Part shown: positions 55,902-64,000 of the stretch, piece after piece
Numbering within the stretch: the stretch's first letter is position 1
How the letters are laid out: every line of letters starts with the position of its first letter
The notes under the pieces: model-generated
What the model was told of the DNA's origin: nothing
The model's input: only the letters and a program-made list of their open reading frames with translations
Database searches by the model: none
Made by a program: the position numbers and the translations under genes
From: JAXMHQ01 sp046346665
Lineage (GTDB): Bacteria; Verrucomicrobiota; Verrucomicrobiia; Limisphaerales; JAXMHQ01
Direction: 5' to 3'
Length of the DNA: 64,000 nucleotides
NCBI GenBank assembly: GCA_046346665.1
Contig: JAXMHQ010000003.1
Coordinates: forward strand, 104,830 to 168,829

Positions 55902-58532
55902 ATGGAGTGGACCGAAAAAGCCCGGCAAGTTCTGGAGGAATACTGCACCCGCTCCCGGGCAGCCCTGGACGGCAGTGGCGCCGACGCGGCGGAGGTCATC
56001 GAGGATCTCCGCCGTCACGTGGACGAAGAATTGCTGGCGGCCCGGCTGTCGATCGTCACGGAAGATGACGTGAAGCGCATCCTGGACCGGCTGGGCAAAC
56101 CTGCCGAGGCGAACCGTCCGGCAACCGCTCCGGATCCTGTCCCGCCTGCCTTACCGGAGCCCCGCCGGCAGAAGCGTTCGCCGGGCTTCATCCTCCTGTT
56201 CCTGGGAGTCGTGCTGCCGGCGGTCACGTTGGTCTTCGAGTGGATTACCGGGGCTTCCGCCGGGATCCTGTTTGATCCGATCCCGAACTGGTTTCAGCTC
56301 GGAGCGGTGGCGCTGGTGCCCGCGGCCAATCTATGGATCTGGCTGGCGGGCCGATCGCAAAACGCGGCGCCGGCCCGGCGTTTGGGCTGGGTGAACGGAA
56401 TCGCGTTGGGCATCAGCCTGTTTTACTCGCTCTGCTACCTGCCCTTTTTCCCGTTCGCATGCATGGGCATTCTCTTTTTCGGGCTTGGGTTCATCCCGCT
56501 GTCGCCCCACCTGGCATTGCTCGCCACCTTTCTCCTGAGGCGGCGCTACCGGGAACGCATCGAGACCCCCTCGCTGACCGGGGGATGGCGCGGGTGCGCC
56601 GCAGCCTTCCTGGTGCTCGCCGCCATCCAGGTGCCCGCAGGCCTGACGTATTATGCGCTGTCCAAGGCGGGCTCGGAAAATCCCGCAGACCGTCAGTCCG
56701 CCATCCGCCTCCTGCGCCGGGCCGGGGACCGTGAAATCATGCTGCGCGCCTGCTACGGGATGCTCCAGCGCGAGCTGGGCATGGATCCCGTGCGGATCAT
56801 TGCAACCCGGCAGGGCTCAATTTCCGCCGACACGTCGCGCGAAACTTATTTTCGTGTGACGGGCAAGCCGTTCAACTCGGTCCCGCCCCCTTCGCTTTAC
56901 ACCCGCGCCGGCCGCTGGAATGAAGCCGACGAGGATTTCGCCTGGGACGACGCGCTCGGCGGCGAGACGGTCGCCGGACGCGTGAAGGGCCTGTCGCTGC
57001 TGAGCTCCCGGATGGATGCGACCGCGGAGCCGGACGCGGCCCTGGTTTACTGCGAATGGACGCTGGAGTTCAAAAACATTTCCCGCGTGGACCGCGAGGC
57101 CCGCGCTCAGATTGCGTTGCCGCCGGGCGGCGTGGTTTCCCGGGTGACGCTCTGGATCAACGGCGAGGAGCGCGAGGCGGCTTTCGGCGGCCGCAGCCAA
57201 ACGCGCGAAGCCTACCAGAACGTGGCCGTGGCCCAGCGCCGCGATCCCGTCCTGGTCACCACGTGCGGCCCCGACCGCGTGCTCCTCCAGTGTTTTCCCA
57301 TCCGTCCGAATGGCGGCACAATGAAAGTGCGGGTCGGGATCACCGCCCCCGTGCTGTTGTCATCGATCGACTCCGGCAGGTTCGCCTGGCCTTTCTTCCT
57401 GGAACGCAATTTCCGAATCGATTCGACCCTCAAAACCGCGCGCTGGATTGAGTCCCCGCAACCGTTGATCTCCGGGAAATCCGCCGCGCCGGAACCGGCT
57501 TCCGGCCTCCCCTATTCCATCCGCGAATCGGCAACGGCAGCAGACGTCACGCCGGTCCCGGTCGAGATCCGAAGGAACTCCCTCACCGAATGCGCCTGGG
57601 TTCCCTCCCCCGGCGAGCCGGAACCCGGAATCCGCCAAACCATTCTCCCCGAGCCCCCGGCGTTCCCAGACCGACTCATCGTGGTCGTGGACGGATCGGA
57701 AGGAATGGGAAATCCCGCGCAGGAACTGGCGGCCGCGCTGGCCGGCATCCCGGAATCTGTCGAACTCTCGTTGATTGTGGCGAGCGACGTTCTGGAACCG
57801 GGCGACTCGACGCCGCAAAAAGCATCCGCCGCCGCAGTTGCGAATCTTCAAAAGACCCTCACGCACCTGGCGGCGCGGGGTGGCCAGGACAATCTGCCCG
57901 CACTGGAACAGGCCTGGGACCTTGCAGCCGCCGCCCAGCATGGCGCGGTCCTTTGGATCCACGCCCCGCAGCCCGTGCTGCTCTCGTCGGAGAGCGGATT
58001 GCAGCAGCGCCTGGAGCGTTCCCCGCGTCCGACACGCCTGTATGAACTCCAGGTGGGAAACGGCCCGAACCGGATCGCGGAGAAGCTGGATGGGCGGCGT
58101 GCGCTCGTGAGCGTGCCGCGGATGGACAACCTGGAATCGGATGTGAAACGCCTGCTGGATCGTTGGAGGGGACGGATCGCGGGATTCTCGATTACCCGGG
58201 AACCGCTGGATTCGACCAACAGTGCCGGCACCTCAGTCCGGGCAAGCCGGCATGTGCAACGGCTCTGGGCGCGGGACCAAGCCGCCCGCCTGGTGGCCAA
58301 GCGCCAGAGGGATGAAGCTGTGCGGTTGGCCTCAAATCAACAACTCGTCACCCCCGTCACCGGCGCCGTCGTGCTGGAAACCAAGGCCCAGTACGATCAG
58401 TTCAAGTTGAACCCGGCGGATCCCGCGACGGTACCGAGCATCCCGGAACCGGGCGTTCCCGGTCTCCTGGGCCTCGGAATCCTGGTCTGGGCTTACGCCC
58501 GGAAAGCGGCTGGCAAAACCCGGAAACCCTGA
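55902..58532 (+). CDS. HAAS-like/VIT-domain membrane protein with PEP-CTERM-type tail
   Basis: 876 residues. An N-terminal HAAS-like helical region (~1-70: IEDLRRHVDEELLAARLSIVTEDDVKRILDRLGKP) is typical of membrane proteins coupled to PadR genes. Four to five helices follow (~95-260). A VIT-like beta domain spans ~375-500 (EWTLEFKNISRVDREARAQIALPPGGVVSRVTLWINGEERE). A vWA-like region (~590-760) begins RLIVVVDGSEGMGN but lacks the full DxSxS MIDAS motif. The C-terminus, PEPGVPGLLGLGILVWAYARK plus a basic tail, reads as a PEP-CTERM sorting signal. Overall an unusual fusion; the function is unknown. Confidence 0.82.
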   Translation: MEWTEKARQVLEEYCTRSRAALDGSGADAAEVIEDLRRHVDEELLAARLSIVTEDDVKRILDRLGKPAEANRPATAPDPVPPALPEPRRQKRSPGFILLFLGVVLPAVTLVFEWITGASAGILFDPIPNWFQLGAVALVPAANLWIWLAGRSQNAAPARRLGWVNGIALGISLFYSLCYLPFFPFACMGILFFGLGFIPLSPHLALLATFLLRRRYRERIETPSLTGGWRGCAAAFLVLAAIQVPAGLTYYALSKAGSENPADRQSAIRLLRRAGDREIMLRACYGMLQRELGMDPVRIIATRQGSISADTSRETYFRVTGKPFNSVPPPSLYTRAGRWNEADEDFAWDDALGGETVAGRVKGLSLLSSRMDATAEPDAALVYCEWTLEFKNISRVDREARAQIALPPGGVVSRVTLWINGEEREAAFGGRSQTREAYQNVAVAQRRDPVLVTTCGPDRVLLQCFPIRPNGGTMKVRVGITAPVLLSSIDSGRFAWPFFLERNFRIDSTLKTARWIESPQPLISGKSAAPEPASGLPYSIRESATAADVTPVPVEIRRNSLTECAWVPSPGEPEPGIRQTILPEPPAFPDRLIVVVDGSEGMGNPAQELAAALAGIPESVELSLIVASDVLEPGDSTPQKASAAAVANLQKTLTHLAARGGQDNLPALEQAWDLAAAAQHGAVLWIHAPQPVLLSSESGLQQRLERSPRPTRLYELQVGNGPNRIAEKLDGRRALVSVPRMDNLESDVKRLLDRWRGRIAGFSITREPLDSTNSAGTSVRASRHVQRLWARDQAARLVAKRQRDEAVRLASNQQLVTPVTGAVVLETKAQYDQFKLNPADPATVPSIPEPGVPGLLGLGILVWAYARKAAGKTRKP

Positions 58533-58541
58533 GGTCGGCGC

Positions 58542-59759
58542 TCAGCCGATCAGGTGACAGAACATCGCGTCGCGGAGCTTGGGTTCGAACCAGGTGCTCT
58601 TGGGCGGCATGATGCCGCCGGCGTCCGACACGCTCATGAGATCGCCCACCTGGGTGGGATACATGGAAACCGCGCAGGCGGCGGCGCCGGAATTCACGAG
58701 CTTTTCCAGCTCCGCAGTGCCGCGGATGCCGCCGATGAAGGAAATCCGCTGGTCGGTCCGCGGATCCTGGATGCCGAACACCGGCCCGAGCACGTGTTTC
58801 TGGAGCAGCGCAACGTCGAGCAGTTCCACGGGATCTCCGCCAAGGCACAGCTCCGGCCGGAACCGCCACAACCGCCACTCGCCCTCCGCGTAAACGCACA
58901 CTTCGTGCCTGTTCCGGGGCACGGCAATGCCGGTCTCAGCGGGCAGCAGCGACTTCTCCCATTCCCGGAACGCCGCCGCCGGTGAACGGCCGTTCCAATC
59001 CTTCAACGCCCGGTTGTAGGGAAGGATGCGCAATTGATTGTCAGGAAAAGCCACGCTCAGAAACCACCCGCTCCGGCCGGCGCCCTGGCGCGACTGAAAG
59101 ACGCGGGCCGCGGCCGCGCTCCGATGGTGGCCGTCCGCGATGTAAAACGCCGGGATCTCCCCGAACGCCCCCGACAGCGCGCCATTCGCGTGGTCGTCCC
59201 GCACCGTCCAGGCCGAGTGCCGGATCCCGTCCGCCGCAGTGAAATCCACGTCCGGCGCCCCCGCCGCCACCCCCGCCACCACGGCATCGATCCGGGACGA
59301 CGCCGGGTAGGTGAGGAACACGGGCCCCGTCTGGGCGTCCAGCGCCTCGATGTGCCGGACACGGTCGTCCTCCTTGTCGGGCCGGGTCAGTTCATGTTTT
59401 TTGACGATGCCGCGCAGGTATTCCTCGCAGCTTGCGACGCCGACAAGCCCGGTTTGCGTGTGCGCGCCCATGGCCTGCCGGTAAATGTAGAAAGCCTCCC
59501 GCCGCTCCTGGAAGAGCGCGCCTGCGTCGATGAGCCGGCGGAAATTCTCCCGGCCCTTTGCGTAAACGGAAGGCCCGTGGGGGTCCGCGTCCGGCGGCAG
59601 ATCGATTTCGGGTTTGCTGACATGGAGGAAGCTGAGCGGATTGCCGGCGGCCAGCGCGCGGGCTTCGTCGGACGACATCACGTCGTACGGCAGCTCGCAA
59701 ATGCGCGGGGCGAGGTCGGGCTTCGGCCGCAAAGCGGCAAATGGTTTGAAGGTGGCCAT
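58542..59759 (-). CDS. DUF1015-family protein
   Basis: 405 residues. The family hallmarks are visible: FAALRPKPDLAPRICELPYDVMSSDEARALAAGNPLSFLHVSKPE, SCEEYLRGIVKKHELTRPDKEDDRVRHIEAL, and FYIADGHHRSAAAARVF, the conserved DGHHR motif. DUF1015 proteins are found in clusters with serine or D-3-phosphoglycerate metabolism in several phyla, and some act as kinases of serine-like substrates. No such partner is adjacent. It converges with the PEP-CTERM gene, nine bases apart. Confidence 0.92.
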   Translation of the reverse strand: MATFKPFAALRPKPDLAPRICELPYDVMSSDEARALAAGNPLSFLHVSKPEIDLPPDADPHGPSVYAKGRENFRRLIDAGALFQERREAFYIYRQAMGAHTQTGLVGVASCEEYLRGIVKKHELTRPDKEDDRVRHIEALDAQTGPVFLTYPASSRIDAVVAGVAAGAPDVDFTAADGIRHSAWTVRDDHANGALSGAFGEIPAFYIADGHHRSAAAARVFQSRQGAGRSGWFLSVAFPDNQLRILPYNRALKDWNGRSPAAAFREWEKSLLPAETGIAVPRNRHEVCVYAEGEWRLWRFRPELCLGGDPVELLDVALLQKHVLGPVFGIQDPRTDQRISFIGGIRGTAELEKLVNSGAAACAVSMYPTQVGDLMSVSDAGGIMPPKSTWFEPKLRDAMFCHLIG

Positions 59760-59931
59760 GAGTTCGGCGGCAACATAAAAAAGCAGCCCCTCAAACGCAC
59801 GCAGAATCTGCGCTTGCGGCCGGCGTCACAAGAAACGGTGAGCGCAAAATGAGCGGTGCGCGGCGATTTTTCTGGCATCGACGGGCGCGATGCCGCTAGG
59901 CTGGGCGCGGTCGGTCAACTGATTGCGCATT

Positions 59932-60459
59932 ATGGATATTATCTTTAATTGCCCCAAGTGCGAACAGGAACTCGAAGTGGACAGCGGCGGGGCCGGCAGC
60001 GAGATCGAGTGCCCGTCCTGCGGAGAAACCATCAGCATCCCCCAGCCCGGCACGCAAGGAACGCGATCGGCGTCGGCGGGTGATACGACGGGAAACCTGC
60101 CCGTGACGAGCGGCGCGAACCCGGTGAATCCCATCGCCACCTCCGCGGCCGCGAAGATCGAGATGCACCTCAAGGTCCCGGTTCACGCAACTCCCACCGA
60201 AAGCCTCATCACAAAAGCACTGCCGCCACTCGAGGTCGCCGCCAAGGAATCCGACCGCAAGATGCGCATCAGGACCATCCGCCACACCGATTGCATCGAG
60301 GTGGGGCACGACCGGTTCGATGAGATCGTCAGCGGCTTCCTGGCGAAGGTGGGCGAGACGAACATCATCAGCATCAACAGCATCAACTACACGTTCCTCG
60401 ACATCGGCTCCCAGAAACTGATGACGGAATACGGTGTGTTGATTGTCTATAAAGGCTGA
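59932..60459 (+). CDS. Zinc-ribbon protein with DUF4177-like C-terminal domain
   Basis: 175 residues. An N-terminal zinc ribbon (FNCPKCEQELEVDSGGAGSEIECPSCGETISIPQ) is joined by an Ala/Pro/Ser-rich linker to a compact C-terminal domain (KMRIRTIRHTDCIEVGHDRFDEIVSGFLAKVGETNIISINSINYTF, then YGVLIVYKG) that resembles DUF4177. ATG 59932 is preferred over an in-frame TTG at 59923. The function is unknown. A REP-like palindrome (60469-60488) follows the stop. Confidence 0.78.
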   Translation: MDIIFNCPKCEQELEVDSGGAGSEIECPSCGETISIPQPGTQGTRSASAGDTTGNLPVTSGANPVNPIATSAAAKIEMHLKVPVHATPTESLITKALPPLEVAAKESDRKMRIRTIRHTDCIEVGHDRFDEIVSGFLAKVGETNIISINSINYTFLDIGSQKLMTEYGVLIVYKG

Positions 60460-60468
60460 GCCCCGCTG

Positions 60469-60488
60469 CCGCGATCTTACAATCGCGG
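60469..60488. repeat. REP-like palindrome (CCGCGAT/ATCGCGG)
   Basis: Seven-base arms with a six-base centre, ten bases after the upstream stop codon. It is the same core as at 3015-3034 and 16541-16560. Confidence 0.65.
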
Positions 60489-60543
60489 CCACGACTCCCG
60501 GATCGGCTTGCGCTCTTTCTTCCGCGCCGTTAAGGTGGCCGGG

Positions 60544-61530
60544 ATGAACCGCCGGATTTTCTGTCTGCTCCTCGCCGCCTGCGTCCTGCTGGCGTTGCCG
60601 CAGCCGTGTCCGGCCCCGCTGATCTACACGCCGGGGGAAGGCTGGACCTATGAACCGATCGGCGGCTCGGGCTCCTGGCAGCGCACCCGCGCGAAGGACC
60701 AGCTCGTCGTGGCCCAGGATGCGTTCGACCGGAAGGAGTACGGCCTCGCGCGCAAGGCGGCCCGCCGCGTGGTCAAGAACTGGCCGCTGTCCGATTACTC
60801 CCCCCAGGCCCAATATATCATCGCCCGAACCTACGAAGAACGCGGCCTCGACGAACGCGCGTTCCAGGAATACCAGAAGTTAATCGACAAATACCCGAAA
60901 TCCGTCCACTACGACGACGTTCTCAACCGGCAATTCGAAATTGCCAATCGCTTTCTCAACGGCGAATGGTTCCGGCTCTGGACCTATATCCCCGCGTTCC
61001 CGTCGATGAACAAGACCGTGGAGCTTTACGAAACCGTGGTGAAAAACGGGCCCTACAGCGACATCGCCCCGCAGGCGCAGCTCAATATCGGGCTGGCCCG
61101 GGAAAAGCAGAAAAATTACCCGGACGCGGTCAAGGCCTACGAGCGCGCGGCGGATCGTTACAGTGACCGGCCGAAGGTGGCGGCGGACGCGGTTTACAAG
61201 ATGGCGAAGGCGTATGAAAAGCAGGCCCAGACGGCGGAGTATGACCAGGGCACGGCCGGGCAGGCGATTTCGACATTCACGGATTTCATGACGATGTTCC
61301 CGGATGATCCGCGGGTGCCGGACGCGCAGAAGGCGATTTCGCAGCTTCGCGGGGAGCAGGCGCGGGGCAATTTTGAAATTGCGCAGTATTACGAGCGGAA
61401 CCACCGCTGGGGCGGCGCACTGGTGTATTACAACGAGGTGTTGCTGCGCGATCCCAATTCCGCTTACGGCCCCCAGTCGCGCGAACGCATCGACAGCATC
61501 AAAAAGTACCTCGCCGGAACCGGGAAGTGA
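60544..61530 (+). CDS. BamD-like outer-membrane assembly / TPR protein
   Basis: 328 residues with a signal peptide (MNRRIFCLLLAACVLLALPQPCPAP). Tetratricopeptide repeats run from ~55 to 310, including RKEYGLARKAARRVVKNWPLSDYSPQAQYIIARTYEERG, PQAQLNIGLAREKQKNYPDAVKAYERAADRYSDRP and NHRWGGALVYYNEVLLRDPNS, matching the BamD/YbgF pattern of P-x-A-x-Y/N repeats. ATG 60544 is chosen to start the signal peptide. A lipobox is not convincing, so it may be periplasmic rather than a lipoprotein. The lptE-like gene follows four bases later, so both serve outer-membrane building. Confidence 0.83.
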   Translation: MNRRIFCLLLAACVLLALPQPCPAPLIYTPGEGWTYEPIGGSGSWQRTRAKDQLVVAQDAFDRKEYGLARKAARRVVKNWPLSDYSPQAQYIIARTYEERGLDERAFQEYQKLIDKYPKSVHYDDVLNRQFEIANRFLNGEWFRLWTYIPAFPSMNKTVELYETVVKNGPYSDIAPQAQLNIGLAREKQKNYPDAVKAYERAADRYSDRPKVAADAVYKMAKAYEKQAQTAEYDQGTAGQAISTFTDFMTMFPDDPRVPDAQKAISQLRGEQARGNFEIAQYYERNHRWGGALVYYNEVLLRDPNSAYGPQSRERIDSIKKYLAGTGK

Positions 61531-61534
61531 TCCC

Positions 61535-62044
61535 ATGCGCAAGTTTCCTTTCCTGGGCGCCCTCCTGCTGATCGCCGTCTGGAGCGGATGCGCCTACCGT
61601 CTCGGCCCCACGAACGGCACCGCGGCGGGCAGCCGCTCGGTGCAGGTCGCCCCGTTCACCGACAAGACCCTCGAACCGCGCCTGAACGACGCGGTCGCCA
61701 CCGCGCTGCGGCGCGCGATCCAGGACGACGCCACTTTCCACCTCGCCACCCACGGCGATCCCGATGTGGTGATCAGCGGGGTGTTGCTGCAATACAACCG
61801 GCACGAGCTGGCCCTCGTTCCCACCGACGTCCTGACCGTCCAGGATTACCGCATCAGCGTGAAAGCTCAGGTCACCGCCCGCGAACGCGTTTCCGGCAAG
61901 GTGCTCTTCGATCAACCCGTCACCGGCTACACGATCATTCCCGTCGGGAGCGACCTGACCAGCGCCGAGCGGCAGGCCATGCCCCTGCTGGCGGATGACC
62001 TGGCCCGGAATATCAACGAATTGTTGTCGGACGGAATTTGGTAG
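61535..62044 (+). CDS. LptE-like LPS-assembly lipoprotein
   Basis: 169 residues. A lipoprotein signal ends at VWSGCAYRLG, placing the lipidated Cys near residue 19. The mature part has the LptE-like order RSVQVAPFTDKTLEPRLNDAVATALRRAIQDD, DVVISGVLLQYNRHEL, VLTVQDYRISVKAQVTA and a C-terminal helix (LLADDLARNINELLSDGIW). LptE partners LptD in inserting LPS into the outer membrane. Function is assigned by fold-like pattern and by the adjacent BamD-like gene. Confidence 0.8.
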   Translation: MRKFPFLGALLLIAVWSGCAYRLGPTNGTAAGSRSVQVAPFTDKTLEPRLNDAVATALRRAIQDDATFHLATHGDPDVVISGVLLQYNRHELALVPTDVLTVQDYRISVKAQVTARERVSGKVLFDQPVTGYTIIPVGSDLTSAERQAMPLLADDLARNINELLSDGIW

Positions 62045-62071
62045 GTAAAACGGTCGACGCTCGACCGCTTA

Positions 62072-63079
62072 TCAACGCCGCCACCAGCTCGTCTTCGTCT
62101 TGGCGTTGGCGGTCTTGGCTGCGGCGGGATTGGCCTGCTGGAGGAGAAGGTAGGTGCGCGCGGCTTCGAGCGCCATGCGGAATTCGTCGTAGCTCAGAAA
62201 TCGCTCCCGGGGATCCTTCGCCATCACACGCTCAATGGCATCGCTCGTGGCCTGGGTGATTTCCGGCATCACCTGGTTCGGAGGCGTCAGCGGCGTGTGA
62301 ACATGCGCGCTCACCAGTTCCTCCACCGACGGCGCCTCGAACGGAACATGGCCCGTCAACGCGTGATACAGCGTCCCGCCCAGGCTGTACATGTCCGACA
62401 AAAACGTTTCGCGCTCGCGCTTGATTTTTTCCGGCGCGACGTAATACGGCGTGCCCCAGGTGACATTGTCGGATTCCTGCTCGGCCTCGGCGCTGCGGGC
62501 CAGCCCGAAATCCACCAGCTTCGGTTCGTTGTCGGAATTGAAGAGGATGTTGCCCGGCTTGATGTCGCGGTGGATGAGATTGTGCTTGAGCGCCATGTCG
62601 AGCGCGGAGGAAATTTTGATCCCGACATCCAGCACTTCGAGTTCCGAGACGCGCGTCTGTTTTTCGATCTTGGAATCCAGGCTGCCGCAATCGGCAAGTT
62701 CCATCACCAGGTAACGCCGCCCTTCCCATTCGTCGAAGGTGTAAATGTGGATGATGTTGGTATGATTCAGCGAGGCGCAGGCGCGCGCTTCACGGTAGAA
62801 ATCGCCCAGCAGCTTTTCATCCTCGCTGAACTCCTTCTTCATCAGCTTCACGGCAACCCAGCGGTCGAGGACGGTGTCGAAGGAGCGGTAGACGGTGCCC
62901 ATGCCGCCGGAGGCGATGACGCTGCGCAGCTCGAACTGCCGGAGCATGAGCGGCATCATGATGGGATGGCCGCACTTCTTGCACGGCTCGGTTCCCAGTG
63001 GCGGGAGGTCGCCCGAGATGAAGACCTTCGTGTTGCACCCGCTGCACGTGATCATCTTCAGTGGCGCTTTGTCGCTCAT
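62072..63079 (-). CDS. Zinc-ribbon serine/threonine protein kinase
   Basis: 335 residues. A short N-terminal zinc ribbon (MITCSGCNTKVFI...EPCKKCGHPI) precedes a Hanks-type kinase domain: G-loop IASGGMGTVYRS, catalytic Lys in WVAVKLMKKEF, HRD-loop LIHRDIKPGNILF, DFG in LVDFGLARS and APEKIKRERETFLSDMYSLGGTLYHALTG. It ends soon after the kinase domain in a lysine/alanine tail with no transmembrane segment, so it should be cytoplasmic. ATG 63079 starts MSDKAPLKMITC; the frame continues upstream without typical coding content. Confidence 0.93.
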   Translation of the reverse strand: MSDKAPLKMITCSGCNTKVFISGDLPPLGTEPCKKCGHPIMMPLMLRQFELRSVIASGGMGTVYRSFDTVLDRWVAVKLMKKEFSEDEKLLGDFYREARACASLNHTNIIHIYTFDEWEGRRYLVMELADCGSLDSKIEKQTRVSELEVLDVGIKISSALDMALKHNLIHRDIKPGNILFNSDNEPKLVDFGLARSAEAEQESDNVTWGTPYYVAPEKIKRERETFLSDMYSLGGTLYHALTGHVPFEAPSVEELVSAHVHTPLTPPNQVMPEITQATSDAIERVMAKDPRERFLSYDEFRMALEAARTYLLLQQANPAAAKTANAKTKTSWWRR

Positions 63080-63244
63080 GATACCAATTACCTTAGCATA
63101 GACCGTTCCCCGCCCGATTCCCAACATCTAAGACGCTGAACCAGAGCGGTCCGCGGGAAAATCACACCACATGTAACCATTTTCACGCGCCTGTGGAAGC
63201 GGAAAAAAGCATGTTCCGCGTTTGACAACCGCCTCAACATGGTG

Positions 63245-63429
63245 TTTCTTGTCGCGCGACAGCACATGAAAACCATGTCCATGACGAAACAGTATCCGAC
63301 GGTCCAGGCCGGCATTGCCGGAATCTGGCACCGTTGTGACGATTCGCCTGGCAACGTGGGTGGAGTGTTCTAGACCAAAACACACAATTTTCAAGAAACC
63401 CGCGATTGCCAGTCAATCGCGGGTTTTTT
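63245..63429 (+). ncRNA. Candidate small RNA or leader transcript
   Basis: A consensus TTGACA (63222-63227) without a good -10 lies upstream, and a 12-bp terminator hairpin ends the stretch. An internal CCGGCATTGCCGG hairpin lies near 63313. No protein-coding frame explains the terminator. It could be a free small RNA or the attenuated leader of the gene at 63492. The 5' end is a guess. Confidence 0.25.
63397..63429 (+). terminator. Strong intrinsic terminator without an upstream gene
   Basis: AACCCGCGATT (63397-63407) pairs perfectly with AATCGCGGGTT (63415-63425), extended by one A-T pair, with a 7-base loop and a run of six T residues. Confidence 0.85.
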
Positions 63430-63491
63430 GTTGAAAAACCGATGCCCGGGCGGGTCCCGGGCCGAGCAAACGAACAATGAAAGGCAACACT

Positions 63492-63836
63492 ATGAATGGA
63501 AACACAGGATACAGACGGCTGGCTGCCGAATTCGGGCCCGAAGCCCGGTTCGAAGTCCGGCCGGAACCCGCGGCGCCCTTCCGGGCGCTGGCGGAGGACA
63601 AACTGGAACGGCTCAAGGAACGGCTGCTCCGGGAACGGCTCAACGAACCCGCCGGGGCCAGGTACCACGGCCACTTCCGGCGGGCGGCCAACGACGCCGC
63701 CGCCCTGGCCTGGATCAACCCCTACCCGCTGCTCGTGTTCCCCGGGTTGTTTGAAGAGAAAGCCGCCGCGGCCGTCCGGCACGCCCATCGCCAGGTAATC
63801 GTGCGGCAACGCAGCCTCGAACTGCTTGCCGCATGA
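63492..63836 (+). CDS. Small hypothetical protein
   Basis: 114 residues from ATG 63492 (AAAGG precedes it by seven bases); an ATG at 63477 adds five residues. It is not recognised. The sequence is charged and helical (RALAEDKLERLKERLLRERL, FRRAANDAAALAWINPYPLLVFPGLFEEKAAAAVRHAHRQVIVRQRSLELL) with a conserved-looking WINPYPLLVFP patch. It has no signal peptide. It follows a terminator with no gene in front, so its expression may be attenuated. Confidence 0.65.
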   Translation: MNGNTGYRRLAAEFGPEARFEVRPEPAAPFRALAEDKLERLKERLLRERLNEPAGARYHGHFRRAANDAAALAWINPYPLLVFPGLFEEKAAAAVRHAHRQVIVRQRSLELLAA

Positions 63837-63893
63837 AAACGAAACGCATGCGTCCCGTGGGCGATCAGGCGCTGGAGCGGAGGCACCCGGCCA

Positions 63894-64000
63894 GGTGGGG
63901 CGAAACTCCGTCGAGCCCTGCTCAGACGATGCCCGAAGTGCGAAGTCCGAAGTGCGAAGTGGGATTGGCCGGCGAGCCCGCACGTCGCCCTTGGTATTTA
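63894..64000. repeat. Left half of a nested palindromic element, cut by the window edge
   Basis: The outer module GGTGGGGCGAAACTCCGTCG (63894 onward) carries one change from the copies at 3052 and 10989. It is followed by CGAAGTGCGAAGTC-like units (about 63929-63960), a third kind of inner array. The facing arms should lie beyond 64000. Confidence 0.7.

Larger units (their letters stand above)
63080..63491. other. Intergenic region with a candidate small RNA and terminator
   Basis: 412 bases with no supported protein gene. It contains TTGACA at 63222-63227 and a very strong terminator at 63397-63429 on the plus strand, giving a possible non-coding transcript. Confidence 0.5.

Overview
The window is high-G+C, gene-dense chromosomal DNA from a Gram-negative bacterium. 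LPS and outer-membrane genes (Kdo transferase, LptE-like and BamD-like proteins) sit beside a verrucomicrobial-style secretome: a PL1-type pectate lyase with calcium-binding repeats, a DUF1080 protein, a DUF5060 glycosidase, a Tat-exported Gfo/Idh/MocA protein and a PEP-CTERM protein. My inference is Verrucomicrobiota, perhaps a Pedosphaera/Limisphaera-like lineage. No rRNA, tRNA, CRISPR array, prophage or intact transposase was found.

Layout. 1-5.8 kb: a pectate lyase cut by the left edge, then an ABC exporter pair. 6.4-9.5 kb: a histidine kinase and NarL-type regulator with a plausible promoter and palindromic site. 9.6-16.5 kb: LeuC, an O-antigen-ligase-like protein, and a FecR protein beside a CHASE2 nucleotide cyclase. 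16.9-20.2 kb: coaD-yceD-rpmF-plsX-fabH. 20.2-27.4 kb: PilZ-like protein, pilT, waaA, a membrane pyrophosphatase and ruvB. 27.5-38.1 kb: carbohydrate and accessory genes, including a carB that encodes only the N-terminal half and an ORF6N protein. 38.3-46.0 kb: SPFH-HTH and zinc-ribbon proteins, ABC-F, YebC and UppP. 46.2-52.8 kb: a response regulator with small partners, then a roadblock/MglA-like GTPase cluster. 52.9-64 kb: argG, a CDF transporter, PadR with a VIT/PEP-CTERM membrane protein, DUF1015, BamD-like and LptE-like proteins, and a Ser/Thr kinase.

Two things stand out. First, many intergenic gaps carry concentric inverted repeats. A palindromic outer module encloses a second and sometimes a third module, and the same modules recur in different nesting orders (3052-3215, 10989-11154, 16634-16813, 23332-23577, 54205-54400). 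This looks like a modular, possibly hairpin-targeting repeat system and is the best candidate for something undescribed.

Second, the roadblock/MglA cluster (48499-51737) carries about seven one-base frame breaks and one in-frame stop, while every other gene here reads cleanly. Reconstructed, its first gene encodes a duplicated domain, a proline-rich linker and a C-terminal roadblock domain. It is either a freshly decaying polarity operon or a local sequence-quality problem.
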